From assembly GCF_003001815.1 (NCBI RefSeq), contig NZ_PVMZ01000009.1, positions 124,001-188,000 of the forward strand: DNA of 64,000 nucleotides. Reading direction: 5' to 3'. Source of the stretch: Actinoplanes italicus. GTDB lineage: Bacteria > Actinomycetota > Actinomycetes > Mycobacteriales > Micromonosporaceae. How positions within the stretch are numbered: the stretch's first letter is position 1; each line of letters starts with the position of its first letter. Of the stretch, positions 53,807-61,836 are shown one piece after another. The translations under genes and the position numbers were made by a program. The notes under the pieces were generated by a model. It was not told the DNA's origin. It saw only the letters and a list, made by a program, of their open reading frames with translations, and searched no databases.

Positions 53807-55405
53807 GTGAGCGTCGCCGACCTGATCCTGATGGCCGACCGGATCCACACGATGTCGGACGGTCCGGCGCCGACCGCGATCGCCGTGGCCGGTGGCGTGA
53901 TCACCGCGACCGGTGACCGGGCGGATGCGCGGGGCTGGCGCGGCCGCGGCACCGAGGTCGTCGATCTGGGCGCGGCCACGATCACCCCGGGCCTGGTGGA
54001 CGGGCACTTTCACCCGGTGACCGGTGTCGGGCTCACCCGTGGGGTGGACCTGTCGTCCGTACGTACCGCAGAAGGGTTGAAATCGGCCTTGAGGGACGCG
54101 GACGTGGCGCCGGGCGCATGGCTGGAGGGCTGGGGTCTCGATCCGAACGTCTTCGAGGGAGCACCGGTCACCCACGCGCCGCTGGTGGAGGCCGTCGGGC
54201 CGGACGTGCCGGTGTTCCTGCTGCTGTTCGACGGGCATGCGGCGCTGGTCAGCCCACGCGCTCTGGAGATGGCCGGGATCGACGGTCCGCGGGCGTTCGT
54301 GTCGGGAGCCGGTGTCGTCTGCGACGCGGACCGGCGGCCGACCGGACATCTGCTCGAACTGGAGGCCCTCGATCTGGTCCGGGCCCTGCTGCCGGGGGAC
54401 GCACCGGCCGACCGGCGTGCCCGGCTGACGGATCTGCTGCGGCGGATGGCGGCCGCCGGTCTGACCGCGGCGAACGCGATGGATTTCGAGGCGGACTCGG
54501 CGGCGCTGTTCCGCTCCCTGGAGGAGGATGGTGAGCTGCCGGTCCGGTGGCGGTTCGCCCCGTTCGTGATGCCCGGCGCCGGGCGTGACGGCCTGGACGC
54601 GGTGATCGCCCAGCAGCGGCTGGCCGGTCGGCGCTGGCGGGTGCAGGGCGCGAAGTTCATGATCGACGGCACGATCGACGGCGGCACGGCCTGGCTGGAC
54701 GAACCCGACACGCACGGCGAGTCGACCGCCTGCCTCTGGCCGGACCCGTCGGCGTACACCGACGCGGCCGGTGTTCTCGCCGGGCACGGGATCCCGATCG
54801 TCACACACGCGATCGGCGACGCCGGGATCCGCTACGTGCTCGACACGTACGCCCGGCTGCCCCGCACCTCGGTCCCGCACCGGATCGAGCATCTGGAGAC
54901 CATGCCGACCGAGCTGATCGAACGGTTCGCGAGCCGGGACGTGACCGCGAGCATGCAGCCGACCCACTGCACCGCCTACACCCGCGCCGATCACAGCGAC
55001 AACTGGTCCTCACGGCTCGGCAAACGGCGGGCCGACCGTGCGTTCCGGGCCCGTGACCTGCGCGATCGGGGTGCCCGGCTGGTGCTGGGCTCGGACTGGC
55101 CGATCGCGCCGTTCGACCCGCGCGCGATCCTGGCGGCGGCCCGGCTGCGCCGCCCGGCCGGGCGGCCGGACGTCGAGCCGGTGCTGCCCGGGCAGGCGCT
55201 CACGGCGCGGATGGCGCTCGAGGGCTACACCACCGAGGCGGCCGCGGCGGCCGGGCTCTCCGGTGAGTCGGGGCGGCTGGTACCCGGTCACCGGGCGGAT
55301 CTGACCGTCTTCGGCCTCGATCCGCTGAGCGCCGACCCGGATGAATTCGCCGAATCGCCGGTGCCGATGACCGTTGTCGGTGGCCGCGTCGCGCACCGGG
55401 GGTAA
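53807..55405 (+). CDS. amidohydrolase family protein (YtcJ-like)
   Basis: This 532-residue metal-dependent hydrolase has an N-terminal strand domain followed by the barrel. Metal ligands are visible in GLVDGHFHP (HxH), THAIGD and HRIEHLE, and the catalytic Asp in LGSDWP. KFMIDGTIDGGTAWL marks the YtcJ subgroup, which acts on imides, N-acyl compounds or similar; the substrate is not known. The GTG 53807 is set by AAGGAGA 7 nt upstream. It is divergent from the giant membrane protein, with 157 bp between. Confidence 0.9.
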   Translation: MSVADLILMADRIHTMSDGPAPTAIAVAGGVITATGDRADARGWRGRGTEVVDLGAATITPGLVDGHFHPVTGVGLTRGVDLSSVRTAEGLKSALRDADVAPGAWLEGWGLDPNVFEGAPVTHAPLVEAVGPDVPVFLLLFDGHAALVSPRALEMAGIDGPRAFVSGAGVVCDADRRPTGHLLELEALDLVRALLPGDAPADRRARLTDLLRRMAAAGLTAANAMDFEADSAALFRSLEEDGELPVRWRFAPFVMPGAGRDGLDAVIAQQRLAGRRWRVQGAKFMIDGTIDGGTAWLDEPDTHGESTACLWPDPSAYTDAAGVLAGHGIPIVTHAIGDAGIRYVLDTYARLPRTSVPHRIEHLETMPTELIERFASRDVTASMQPTHCTAYTRADHSDNWSSRLGKRRADRAFRARDLRDRGARLVLGSDWPIAPFDPRAILAAARLRRPAGRPDVEPVLPGQALTARMALEGYTTEAAAAAGLSGESGRLVPGHRADLTVFGLDPLSADPDEFAESPVPMTVVGGRVAHRG

Positions 55406-55496
55406 TCGGTTGGCCTCTCCGGGCCGGACCATTCCGGCAAGCTCTGAAATCGCTGCTTCGTCAGCTTCACATGAATGTGATCACTAGCCTGGAAAT

Positions 55497-56348
55497 ATGC
55501 GTATAACCCACCAAAAAGCAATTAAGTTTCCTGCCGCATTCGCGCTTTCTCTCGGGCTCGGACTGGGCTCCGCCGCGGGTCTGCCGGCTTCGGCGAGCGC
55601 CGCGCCCGGACTGCCGGCGACCGCCGTCACCGCGCCGGCCGAACCGCCCGACCGGACGGAGCAGCTCAAGAAAGCGCTGCTCACCGAGGAGGACATGCCC
55701 GCTGGTTACGCGCTGCTGGACATGAACTACTTCGAGCCGTTCCTGCGGTCGGTGCTCGGCGAGGCGTCCGTGGGCGGCGACCCGTGCGCGATGTCCGGCA
55801 GCCCGGCGGAAGTCTCCTCGAGCCCGCTGGCCATGCCGGTCCAGGACGTCGACCTGGCCAGGTCGACCGGGCCGGTCCGCACGGTGGATCCGGTCAAGAC
55901 CGGGCCGGCCGAGAAGGACGTTCCCGAGACGCCGGCGGCCCCGCCGACCGCGCTGGCGATCTTCGAGAACACCGACGAGGGCTCGATGGCGATGGAGGTG
56001 CTGTCCGCGGGCGGCGAGAAGGAGGCCGGTGCGGCTCTCGCGTCGCTCCGGACGATGCTGAAGGAATGCGCGGACATCGACGTGGACGACGCCGAACTCA
56101 CCCTCCGCGCCCTGGACTGGCAGCAGCGCCTCGGCGACGACTCGGTCGCCGTCGAAATGGTGATGCAGGCGAAGTTCGCGGGGATCGAGAACACCATTCG
56201 GGTGAAAGCGGTGCAGGTCGCTTACCGGGACGTCTCGATGACGGTGGGACTGATGGGAGCGGAGGATCCGTCGAACAAACGGCTGAAGAAGGTCGCGCGA
56301 GCCGCTGTACGAAAGTTGGTCACGTCCACCGGAATCGTCACCGAGTGA
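55497..56348 (+). CDS. secreted protein of unknown function
   Basis: This is a 283-residue protein with a signal peptide (1-35, KFPAAFALSLGLGLGSAAGLPASASA-AP). The mature part has two cysteines, a Pro-rich middle, and helical/strand segments (LTEEDMPAGYALLDMNYFEPFLRSVL; AIFENTDEGSMAMEVLSAGG; ALDWQQRLGDDSVAVEMVMQAK). The layout is like the extracellular sensor-type or lipoprotein domains of actinobacteria, where a LTEEDLPxGY motif is common. No function can be given. The first codons are unusually AT-rich for this genome (ATGCGTATAACCCACC), which may help translation initiation. Confidence 0.82.
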   Translation: MRITHQKAIKFPAAFALSLGLGLGSAAGLPASASAAPGLPATAVTAPAEPPDRTEQLKKALLTEEDMPAGYALLDMNYFEPFLRSVLGEASVGGDPCAMSGSPAEVSSSPLAMPVQDVDLARSTGPVRTVDPVKTGPAEKDVPETPAAPPTALAIFENTDEGSMAMEVLSAGGEKEAGAALASLRTMLKECADIDVDDAELTLRALDWQQRLGDDSVAVEMVMQAKFAGIENTIRVKAVQVAYRDVSMTVGLMGAEDPSNKRLKKVARAAVRKLVTSTGIVTE

Positions 56349-56377
56349 AGCCGGGAGACAAATGAAGCGACACGCTA

Positions 56378-56393
56378 TGTGATCGCTCTCACG
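56378..56393. promoter_or_regulatory. CRP-like binding site
   Basis: TGTGATCGCTCTCACG matches the CRP/FNR half-site pattern TGTGA-N6-TCACA at 9 of 10 defined positions. It lies 138 nt before the discoidin-domain gene and 30 nt after the previous stop. Actinobacterial Crp proteins recognise this motif. Confidence 0.45.
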
Positions 56394-56530
56394 TTCGGTC
56401 AACCGATGCCCTGCGTGCCGCATCGACAGGGGTGTGGCGGTGGCCGCGCGGGCACCGACCGGCGTCGTCTTTGCGCCAAGATACTGCGCGACGGCCGTGC
56501 GGCCGGTGCGAGACGAGCGGGGGGAACCGC

Positions 56531-57412
56531 GTGGAGCGGCGTGACGGCGGGCTGCCGGTGGATCCGGTGTCCGGGGAGCAGCGCAGGCCCTCACGCGCGG
56601 ACAGCCTCCGGCTGACCCGCATGCCGCAGATCCCGCGGACCCCGCCACCGTCACCGTCCGGATCCGGCAGTGCGGAGGCTCAGGGTCTGTCGTTTTCAGC
56701 ACCCGATGCGGTACGCCCGGAGCGGTCCCGCAGGCGCCGGTGGCCCTGGGTCGCCGCCGGTGCGACGCTGGCTCTCGCCGTGCCGCTCAGCCTGCTCGCC
56801 GCCCAGCGCACCGGCGGCCGGAACCCGGCCGAGGCCGCCGCCCCCGCGCCCACCGTCCCGACGGAGCAAGTCGCGTCCACTCCGGACCCGGCGAGCGCCG
56901 CCCCCACGAAGCCGCCGAACGGTTCCGCCGCCCGCCCGTCGGCCCCCGCGCCCTCCCCGTCCGTCTCCGGACGCTCCTCTTCCGTCTCGGGCCCCCCGAA
57001 GCCCGCCGCGACCGGCCGGGCCAACCCGTCCGGCGTCAACCTCGCGCTGCAGGGCACAGCGACCGCCTCCGCCTCCGAGGGCGACCCGTGGCGGCCCGCC
57101 AACGCGTGCGACGGCGACGCCTCGACCCGCTGGTCGAGCGGCTTCTCCGACCCGCAGTGGATCCGCGTCGACCTGGGCCGTGCCTGGCAGATCTCCGAGG
57201 TCGTGCTCGTCTGGGAGCACGCCTACGGCGCCGCGTACCGGGTGGAGACGTCGCTGGACGGCAAGACGTGGAAGCGCGCCTACTCGACCACCACCGGCGC
57301 CGGTGGCACCGTGCGGATCGCCGCGAAGACGAATGCCCGTCATGTGCGGATGTACGGCACGAAGCGCTCCGGGATCTACGGCTACTCGCTCATCGAGTTC
57401 GAGATCCGCTGA
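56531..57412 (+). CDS. membrane protein with extracellular F5/8 type C (discoidin) domain
   Basis: This is a 293-residue protein: a cytoplasmic basic N-terminus, one membrane helix (about 74-92, WPWVAAGATLALAVPLSLLAA), and a long Pro/Ser/Ala spacer. A C-terminal discoidin domain (about 165-293) follows, starting NLALQGTATASASEGD and including ACDGDASTRWSSGFSDPQWIRVDLG and YGTKRSGIYGYSLIEFEI. Such domains bind sugars, so it may tether to cell-wall or host glycans. The GTG start has GGGGGGA upstream. There is no catalytic domain. Confidence 0.88.
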   Translation: MERRDGGLPVDPVSGEQRRPSRADSLRLTRMPQIPRTPPPSPSGSGSAEAQGLSFSAPDAVRPERSRRRRWPWVAAGATLALAVPLSLLAAQRTGGRNPAEAAAPAPTVPTEQVASTPDPASAAPTKPPNGSAARPSAPAPSPSVSGRSSSVSGPPKPAATGRANPSGVNLALQGTATASASEGDPWRPANACDGDASTRWSSGFSDPQWIRVDLGRAWQISEVVLVWEHAYGAAYRVETSLDGKTWKRAYSTTTGAGGTVRIAAKTNARHVRMYGTKRSGIYGYSLIEFEIR

Positions 57413-57517
57413 CCGCTTCCGACCGCCGACCCGAGTCACTGTGGGTAGTCGACTGTGGAACGCTGTTCCGTCGCACCCTGCGTGACCAAGTGAGAGTCAC
57501 CCGTCGGCGGGGTCCTG

Positions 57518-57559
57518 GGAAAATTTTCCGCACTTTTCTCGCAGCCGCTTTGAGCTGCG
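57518..57559. promoter_or_regulatory. 12-bp AT-rich palindrome and small hairpin in the upstream region of the repeat protein
   Basis: GGAAAATTTTCC (57518-57529) is a perfect palindrome, striking in DNA this GC-rich, and may bind a dimeric regulator or nucleoid protein. CGCAGC (57540-57545) pairs with GCTGCG (57554-57559). The 270-bp gap 57413-57682 holds no gene that could be supported; an isolated AGGAGG near 57580 lacks a start codon in range. Confidence 0.4.
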
Positions 57560-57682
57560 GTTTCTCGGCTTTTCAGGAGGCATTTCGGGACGTCTCCGGT
57601 CGGATGCGTTGAACCCGTCGAGGGTCCGGGCCCGTATGGCCCCCCAACCGATGGCATCGACCTCCAACGACGAGGAGTGATT

Positions 57683-58579
57683 ATGAGGGCGCGCTCGTAC
57701 CGACGTAACCCGGACAGTCGGCGGAAGACGATCGGCGCGGTGGTGGTCGCGGGAGTGTTGGTGGCCACCGGTGTGACCGGCGTGCAGCTGGCGTCGGCCG
57801 GCACCGGGAAGTCGAAGGCCGCGGCCGGTTCCGGCATCGTGACGGTCGACGGTCAGCAGTTCGACGTCTCGAAGTGCACCGACCTCCAGGTCAATGCCGG
57901 CAGCGTGGTCTGCGACGGTGAAGAGCTCGCCCCGATCCAGGAACAGGCACCCGAGGAGGCCGCCGTCGACTCGGCCGTGGCCCTCGAGGCGTCGTGCGAC
58001 CAGTTCGCCGCCGACGTGGCCGCGGCCGCCGGTGAGGACGGCGCCGAGGAGGCCGCGCAGGAGGCCGAGGAGGCCGCCGCGAACCCGGCGAAGGCCAAGG
58101 CGGAGAACAAGGCGCTGGCCAAGAAGTACGCGAAGGCGGCCCGTAAGGCCGAGAAGGCGGCCGAGAAGGGCGCGGCCGGCAAGGGCGCCGCCGGTAAGGG
58201 CGGCGCGGGCAAGGGCGCTGCCGAGGGAGGTGCCGCCGAGGAGGGTGCCGCCGAGGAGGGCGCTGCCGAGGAGGGCGCTGCCGAGGAGGGCGCTGCCGCT
58301 GAAGAGGGTGCCGCCGGCGAGGGCGCCGCCGACCAGGCAGCCGCTGCCGCCGCTGCCGTGACCTCCGCTCAGGCCGCTCTGCTCCAGTCCTGCCTGGCCC
58401 TCGCCGACGCCAAGGCGGTTGCCGCGGCGGCCGGTGCCGGTGCCGGGGACCAGGGCGCCGAGGAGGGTGCCGCTGAGGAAGGTGCCGCCGAGGAGGGTGC
58501 TGCCGAGGGTGGTGCCGCTGAAGAGGGTGCCGCCGGCGACAACGCGGAGCAGGCGACCACGGGCACCAAGCGTCGCTGA
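57683..58579 (+). CDS. exported low-complexity protein with (GAAEE)n repeats
   Basis: This is a 298-residue protein with an N-terminal helix (RKTIGAVVVAGVLVATGVTGVQLASA) that is a signal or anchor. A small Cys-containing segment (VDGQQFDVSKCTDLQVNAGSVVCDGEEL) precedes low-complexity blocks. A basic helix (KAKAENKALAKKYAKAARKAEKAAEKGAAGKG) is followed by acidic GAAEE pentapeptide runs near 180-210 and 262-288, separated by a second Cys-containing helix. Four cysteines may form disulphides. The charge pattern (basic, then acidic) is unusual. No family was recognised. The ATG 57683 has GAGGAG 5 nt upstream. A terminator follows. Confidence 0.78.
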   Translation: MRARSYRRNPDSRRKTIGAVVVAGVLVATGVTGVQLASAGTGKSKAAAGSGIVTVDGQQFDVSKCTDLQVNAGSVVCDGEELAPIQEQAPEEAAVDSAVALEASCDQFAADVAAAAGEDGAEEAAQEAEEAAANPAKAKAENKALAKKYAKAARKAEKAAEKGAAGKGAAGKGGAGKGAAEGGAAEEGAAEEGAAEEGAAEEGAAAEEGAAGEGAADQAAAAAAAVTSAQAALLQSCLALADAKAVAAAAGAGAGDQGAEEGAAEEGAAEEGAAEGGAAEEGAAGDNAEQATTGTKRR

Positions 58580-58588
58580 CCCCGAACC

Positions 58589-58633
58589 GTGACGGTGGTC
58601 CGGGTGTCGGGGCGGTACCCGAGCCACCGTCAC
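58589..58633 (+). terminator. stem-loop after the repeat protein
   Basis: GTGACGGTGG (58589-58598) pairs with CCACCGTCAC (58624-58633), with an inner TCGGG/CCCGA stem. It starts 10 nt after the stop codon. There is no U-tract. Confidence 0.82.
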
Positions 58634-58648
58634 ACACAGCAGGCTCAA

Positions 58649-58725
58649 GCTGAGCCCGCCGGCCGTATCCCAGGCGTGTGATCCGCGTAGCGGACCCTGT
58701 CGGGAGTGCGGCCGGCGGGCTCAGC
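58649..58725. repeat. 17-bp perfect inverted repeat upstream of gntR-acdS
   Basis: GCTGAGCCCGCCGGCCG (58649-58665) is exactly complementary to 58709-58725. The 43-nt centre holds TCCGC-GTA-GCGGA, so the whole can fold as a long stem with an inner hairpin. It ends 75 nt before the predicted -10 box of the GntR gene. It may be a second terminator, an insulator, or a small inverted-repeat element. Confidence 0.8.
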
Positions 58726-58799
58726 CGTGCTCCAGGCCTTGTCTCCGCATCCGTCCACGCCGAGAAAACTGCGGCTGGCGGCGGAAGGGCTCTGGCATC

Positions 58800-58812
58800 T
58801 AACATTTCAGTT
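58800..58812 (+). promoter_or_regulatory. -10 box with leaderless geometry for the GntR gene
   Basis: TAACAT (58800-58805) matches TAnnnT and is followed by exactly 7 nt before GTG 58813. No ribosome-binding site is visible. This spacing is typical of actinobacterial leaderless transcripts, in which the first transcribed base is the start codon. Confidence 0.55.
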
Positions 58813-59454
58813 GTGGAGAGCATTGGACGGCATCTGCTGCGGGACGCGGCCTACGGGCGGCTCCGCGGTGCGATCATCGACGGCACCCTGCCGCCGGGCA
58901 GTGCGCTGCGACCCGACGACCTGGCATCCCGGCTCGGGCTGTCGAAGGCGCCGATCCGTGACGCGATCGCCCGCCTGACCAGCGAGGGCCTCGTCGAGAC
59001 GAAACCGCAGAGCTACACCCGGGTCACCGAGGTGGTGGCCAAGGACGTCGAGGACGCGGCGGCCGTGCTCGGAGCCATGCACGCGCTGGCCGTACGCCAT
59101 GTGGCAGAGACCCTGACCGCCGACCTGCTGGAATCGATGCGCCTGGCCAACACCCGGTTCGCCGAGGCGGTCGCCGCGGGCGACGTCGAGGCGGCCCTGG
59201 CCGCCGACGACGAGGTGCACGCGATCCCGCTGGCGGCCTACGGCAACGCCGCGGCCTCCGGCACGGTCGAGAGATACACCCCTCTGGTACGCCGTGCCGA
59301 GCGCCTCCTGTTCACGTCCCCGCAGGCCGGCCGTTCCGTCCGGCTGCACGACGACCTGATCTCCGCCCTGGCCGCCCGTGACGTGTCGCGCGCGACCGCG
59401 GTGAACGCGGAGATCTGGAGCCATCTACATCCGCTGACCGAGGGGCGATCATGA
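58813..59454 (+). CDS. GntR-family (FadR/FCD-like) transcriptional regulator of acdS
   Basis: This is a 213-residue protein. The N-terminal winged helix (about 5-75) includes YGRLRGAIIDGTLPPGSALRPDDLASRLGLSKAPIRDAIARLTSEGLVE, the GntR signature. The C-terminal part is an all-helical FCD-type effector domain (AVLGAMHALAVRHVAETL; DDEVHAIPLAAYGN; RLHDDLISALAARDVSRA). It overlaps acdS by 4 nt (ATGA). GntR-type regulators next to acdS are known in actinobacteria, so it probably controls ACC deaminase. The GTG 58813 is preferred to a start at 58678, which would run across the inverted repeat. Confidence 0.88.
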   Translation: MESIGRHLLRDAAYGRLRGAIIDGTLPPGSALRPDDLASRLGLSKAPIRDAIARLTSEGLVETKPQSYTRVTEVVAKDVEDAAAVLGAMHALAVRHVAETLTADLLESMRLANTRFAEAVAAGDVEAALAADDEVHAIPLAAYGNAAASGTVERYTPLVRRAERLLFTSPQAGRSVRLHDDLISALAARDVSRATAVNAEIWSHLHPLTEGRS

Positions 59455-60458
59455 GCATCTCCGACTTCCCGCGCCACCCGCTGCTGTTCGGACCGTCGCC
59501 GGTGCACCGGCTGGACCGGCTGACCCGTCATCTCGGCGGCGCCGAGGTCTGGGCGAAGCGGGAAGACTGCAACTCCGGCATCGCCTACGGCGGCAACAAG
59601 ACCCGCAAGCTGGAGTACCTGGTCGCGGACGCGCTCGCGCAGGGTGCCGACACGCTGGTGTCGATCGGCGGCGTCCAGTCGAACCACACCCGGCAGGTGG
59701 CCGCGGTCGCCGCCGCGACCGGGCTGAAGTGCGTGCTCGTGCAGGAGAGCTGGGTCGACTGGCCGGACAGCGTCTACGACAAGGTCGGCAACATCCTGAT
59801 CAGCCGGCTGGCCGGCGCGGACGTACGCCTGGTCAAGGCCGGTTTCGGCATCGGGTTCAAGGAGAGCTGGGAGGCGGCCCTGGCCGAGGTCGTCGCCTCC
59901 GGCGGTACCCCCTACGCGATCCCGGCAGGCGCGTCCGATCACCGGCTCGGCGGGCTGGGCTTCGCCAATTGGGCGTACGAGGTGATCGAGCAGGAGCGGC
60001 AGCTCGGTGTCTTCTTCGACACGATCATCGTCTGCTCGGTGACCGGCAGCACGCAGGCCGGGATGGTCGCCGGGTTCGCGGCGGCGGGCGGCCGTCCCCG
60101 CCGGGTGATCGGCATCGACGGATCGGCCAAGCCCGCCGAGACCCGTGATCAGGTGGCCCGGATCGCCCGCTCGACGGCCGGGCTGATCGGCGCACGGGAA
60201 CTGACCGAGGACGAGATCATCCTGGATGACCGCTACCACGCCGGTGTTTACGGCATCCCCGACGAGTCCACGCTGGACGCGATGCGCCTGGCGGCCCGGA
60301 CCGAGGGCATGGTCACCGACCCGGTCTACGAGGGCAAGTCGATGGCCGGCCTGATCGACCTGGTGGCCCGCGGCGAGATCGACCGCGACGCGAAGGTCCT
60401 CTACGCCCACCTCGGTGGCCAGCCGGCCCTCAACGCCTACGCCGGCCTGTTCTCCTGA
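59451..60458 (+). CDS. acdS: 1-aminocyclopropane-1-carboxylate deaminase
   Basis: This 335-residue PLP enzyme converts ACC, the ethylene precursor of plants, to 2-oxobutyrate and ammonia. Key residues fit true ACC deaminases one position below Pseudomonas numbering: PLP Lys50 (GGNKTRKLEYL), Ser77 (QSNHT), Tyr267, Tyr293-Glu294 (DPVYEGKSM) and Leu321 (AHLGGQPAL). Glu and Leu at the last two sites separate it from D-cysteine desulfhydrase. It is translationally coupled to its GntR regulator. It suggests contact with plant roots or use of ACC as a nitrogen source. Confidence 0.95.
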   Translation: MSISDFPRHPLLFGPSPVHRLDRLTRHLGGAEVWAKREDCNSGIAYGGNKTRKLEYLVADALAQGADTLVSIGGVQSNHTRQVAAVAAATGLKCVLVQESWVDWPDSVYDKVGNILISRLAGADVRLVKAGFGIGFKESWEAALAEVVASGGTPYAIPAGASDHRLGGLGFANWAYEVIEQERQLGVFFDTIIVCSVTGSTQAGMVAGFAAAGGRPRRVIGIDGSAKPAETRDQVARIARSTAGLIGARELTEDEIILDDRYHAGVYGIPDESTLDAMRLAARTEGMVTDPVYEGKSMAGLIDLVARGEIDRDAKVLYAHLGGQPALNAYAGLFS

Positions 60459-60460
60459 TC

Positions 60461-61006
60461 ATGGCGATCCGGCCGGCGGTCCCGGACGACGTCCCCGCGC
60501 TGGCCCGGGTGCACGTGCGCGCCTGGCAGGCCGCTTACACGGGCCTCGTTCCGCAGGAGTTCCTGGACGCCATGGATCCGGCCGAGCGCGAGCCGCGGTG
60601 GCGGCAGCGGCTCGACGAGTTCCCTCCACCCGGCGCCGTTCTGGTGTGGACGGAGGGGACGGTGCCGCCGGCCGGGTTCGTGGCGGTGATGCCGAGCCGC
60701 GACCCGGATGCTGACCCGGAGACCGGCGAGGTCGGCGCGATCTATCTGCTGCCGTCGTTCCAGGGGCGCGGAGTGGGGCGGGAGCTGATGGCGGCGGCGG
60801 TGGAGCATCTGACCGCGGCCGGGTTCCGGCAGGCGACCCTGTGGGTGCTCGCGTCGAACGTCCGGGCGCGGCGGTTCTACGAGGCGGCGGGCTGGCGGCC
60901 GGACGGGATGTCGAAGGTTGACGACCTTCGCGGCTTCCCGCTGGAGGAGGTGCGCTATCGGCGTACCCTCACCGGGTCTCAGGGTTTGCGGCCGACCGCG
61001 CCGTAA
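60461..61006 (+). CDS. GNAT-family N-acetyltransferase
   Basis: This is a 181-residue acyl-CoA-dependent transferase. IRPAVPDDVPALARVHVRAWQAAYTGLVP starts the GNAT fold, and IYLLPSFQGRGVGRELMAAAVEHL holds the acetyl-CoA-binding Q/RxxGxG/A motif. WVLASNVRARRFYEAAGW is the C-terminal beta-alpha block. The acceptor is unknown. It begins 2 nt after the acdS stop and is likely the third gene of that operon. Its end overlaps the convergent methyltransferase gene by 28 nt. Confidence 0.9.
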   Translation: MAIRPAVPDDVPALARVHVRAWQAAYTGLVPQEFLDAMDPAEREPRWRQRLDEFPPPGAVLVWTEGTVPPAGFVAVMPSRDPDADPETGEVGAIYLLPSFQGRGVGRELMAAAVEHLTAAGFRQATLWVLASNVRARRFYEAAGWRPDGMSKVDDLRGFPLEEVRYRRTLTGSQGLRPTAP

Positions 61007-61632
61007 AGGGCGACCGTGTCGGCGGGTGGTCGCTGGTGTGCCGGCACCTCGGGGAGCCACTCGGAGACGGCGACGATGCCGGGGCCGATCAGGCCGAGGC
61101 CGGTGAAGTACTCGGCGAACTGGGCGCGGGTGCGGGGGTGCGTGCCCGGCCGTCCGGCGGGTTCGGCCGGCCGGTGGTCGAGGGTGAAGCTGGTCGCGAC
61201 GAGGTAACTGCCGGACGGCAGGGCGGCGAGCAGTTCGCGGACGACGCTGACGGACTGCGCGTGGTCGGGCAGGAGATCGAGCACCCCGACGAGGATCAGC
61301 GCGACCGGCCGGCCGAGGTCGATGGTCTCCTTGAGCAGGGGATCGCTCAGGAGGGCGCGGGGTTCACGCAGGTCGCCGTGCAGATATCGGATGGGGCCCC
61401 GTTCGGGCGTGGCGGGGAATCCCGCGTCGATCGTGGTGTCGTTGTCGACATACACGATCCGGGCGTGGGGGACCTTGCGCTGGGCGACCTGGTGGGTGCT
61501 GTTCACGAGTAGCAGCCCGGCGCCGATGTCGAGGAACTGGTCGACCCGCGCCTCCTCGGCCAGGAACCGCACCGCCCGTTGCAGGAACGAACGACTCTCC
61601 CGGACCGGAAGCCGGACCGTCTCCTCCACCAC
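60979..61632 (-). CDS. DUF574-type SAM methyltransferase, N-terminally short
   Basis: This 217-residue protein belongs to the actinobacterial DUF574 (S-adenosyl methyltransferase) family: FLQRAVRFLAEEARVDQFLDIGAGLLLVNSTHQVAQRKVPHARIVYVDNDTTIDA and LILVGVLDLLPDHAQSVSVV. Family members of about 270 residues start with a conserved ARVYDYLLGGKDNF-like segment, which is missing here; no in-frame upstream sequence restoring it was seen. The DIGAGLLLVNS motif also departs from the usual DIGTGLPT. It may be a truncated copy or a divergent subfamily. Confidence 0.78.
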   Translation of the reverse strand: MVEETVRLPVRESRSFLQRAVRFLAEEARVDQFLDIGAGLLLVNSTHQVAQRKVPHARIVYVDNDTTIDAGFPATPERGPIRYLHGDLREPRALLSDPLLKETIDLGRPVALILVGVLDLLPDHAQSVSVVRELLAALPSGSYLVATSFTLDHRPAEPAGRPGTHPRTRAQFAEYFTGLGLIGPGIVAVSEWLPEVPAHQRPPADTVALYGAVGRKP

Positions 61633-61787
61633 ATCTGCCCCCAGATCGCGTCGAGTGTCCCGCGACTTTATCGTGATTCCACTGTGGAACAGGCAATGCG
61701 CCGGAAACTTTCGCGTTGCGTTGCCGTCGTGTACGCCTTAGGGTTCGCCCATCCCCAAAAGTTAGATGTGCATCGATGCTCAGGTCG

Positions 61788-61803
61788 GTCGAAGCGCTTC
61801 GAC
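61788..61803. promoter_or_regulatory. 16-bp palindrome, LacI-family-type operator upstream of GH12
   Basis: GTCGAAGCGCTTCGAC is a perfect palindrome with the central AGCGCT core seen in LacI-family operators, such as CebR-type sites controlling cellulase genes in actinomycetes. It lies 33 nt before the GH12 start. A smaller palindrome, GCATCGATGC, lies at 61770-61779. Confidence 0.55.
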
Positions 61804-61836
61804 GCGGCCGCTCATCCCCCTCCCTGAGGAGCTCCC

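Noticed and set aside
53650..53985. N-terminal extension of the giant membrane protein
   Set aside because: It overlaps the ribosome site and first 60 codons of the divergent amidohydrolase and lacks family similarity; the zinc ribbon marks the true start near 53649.
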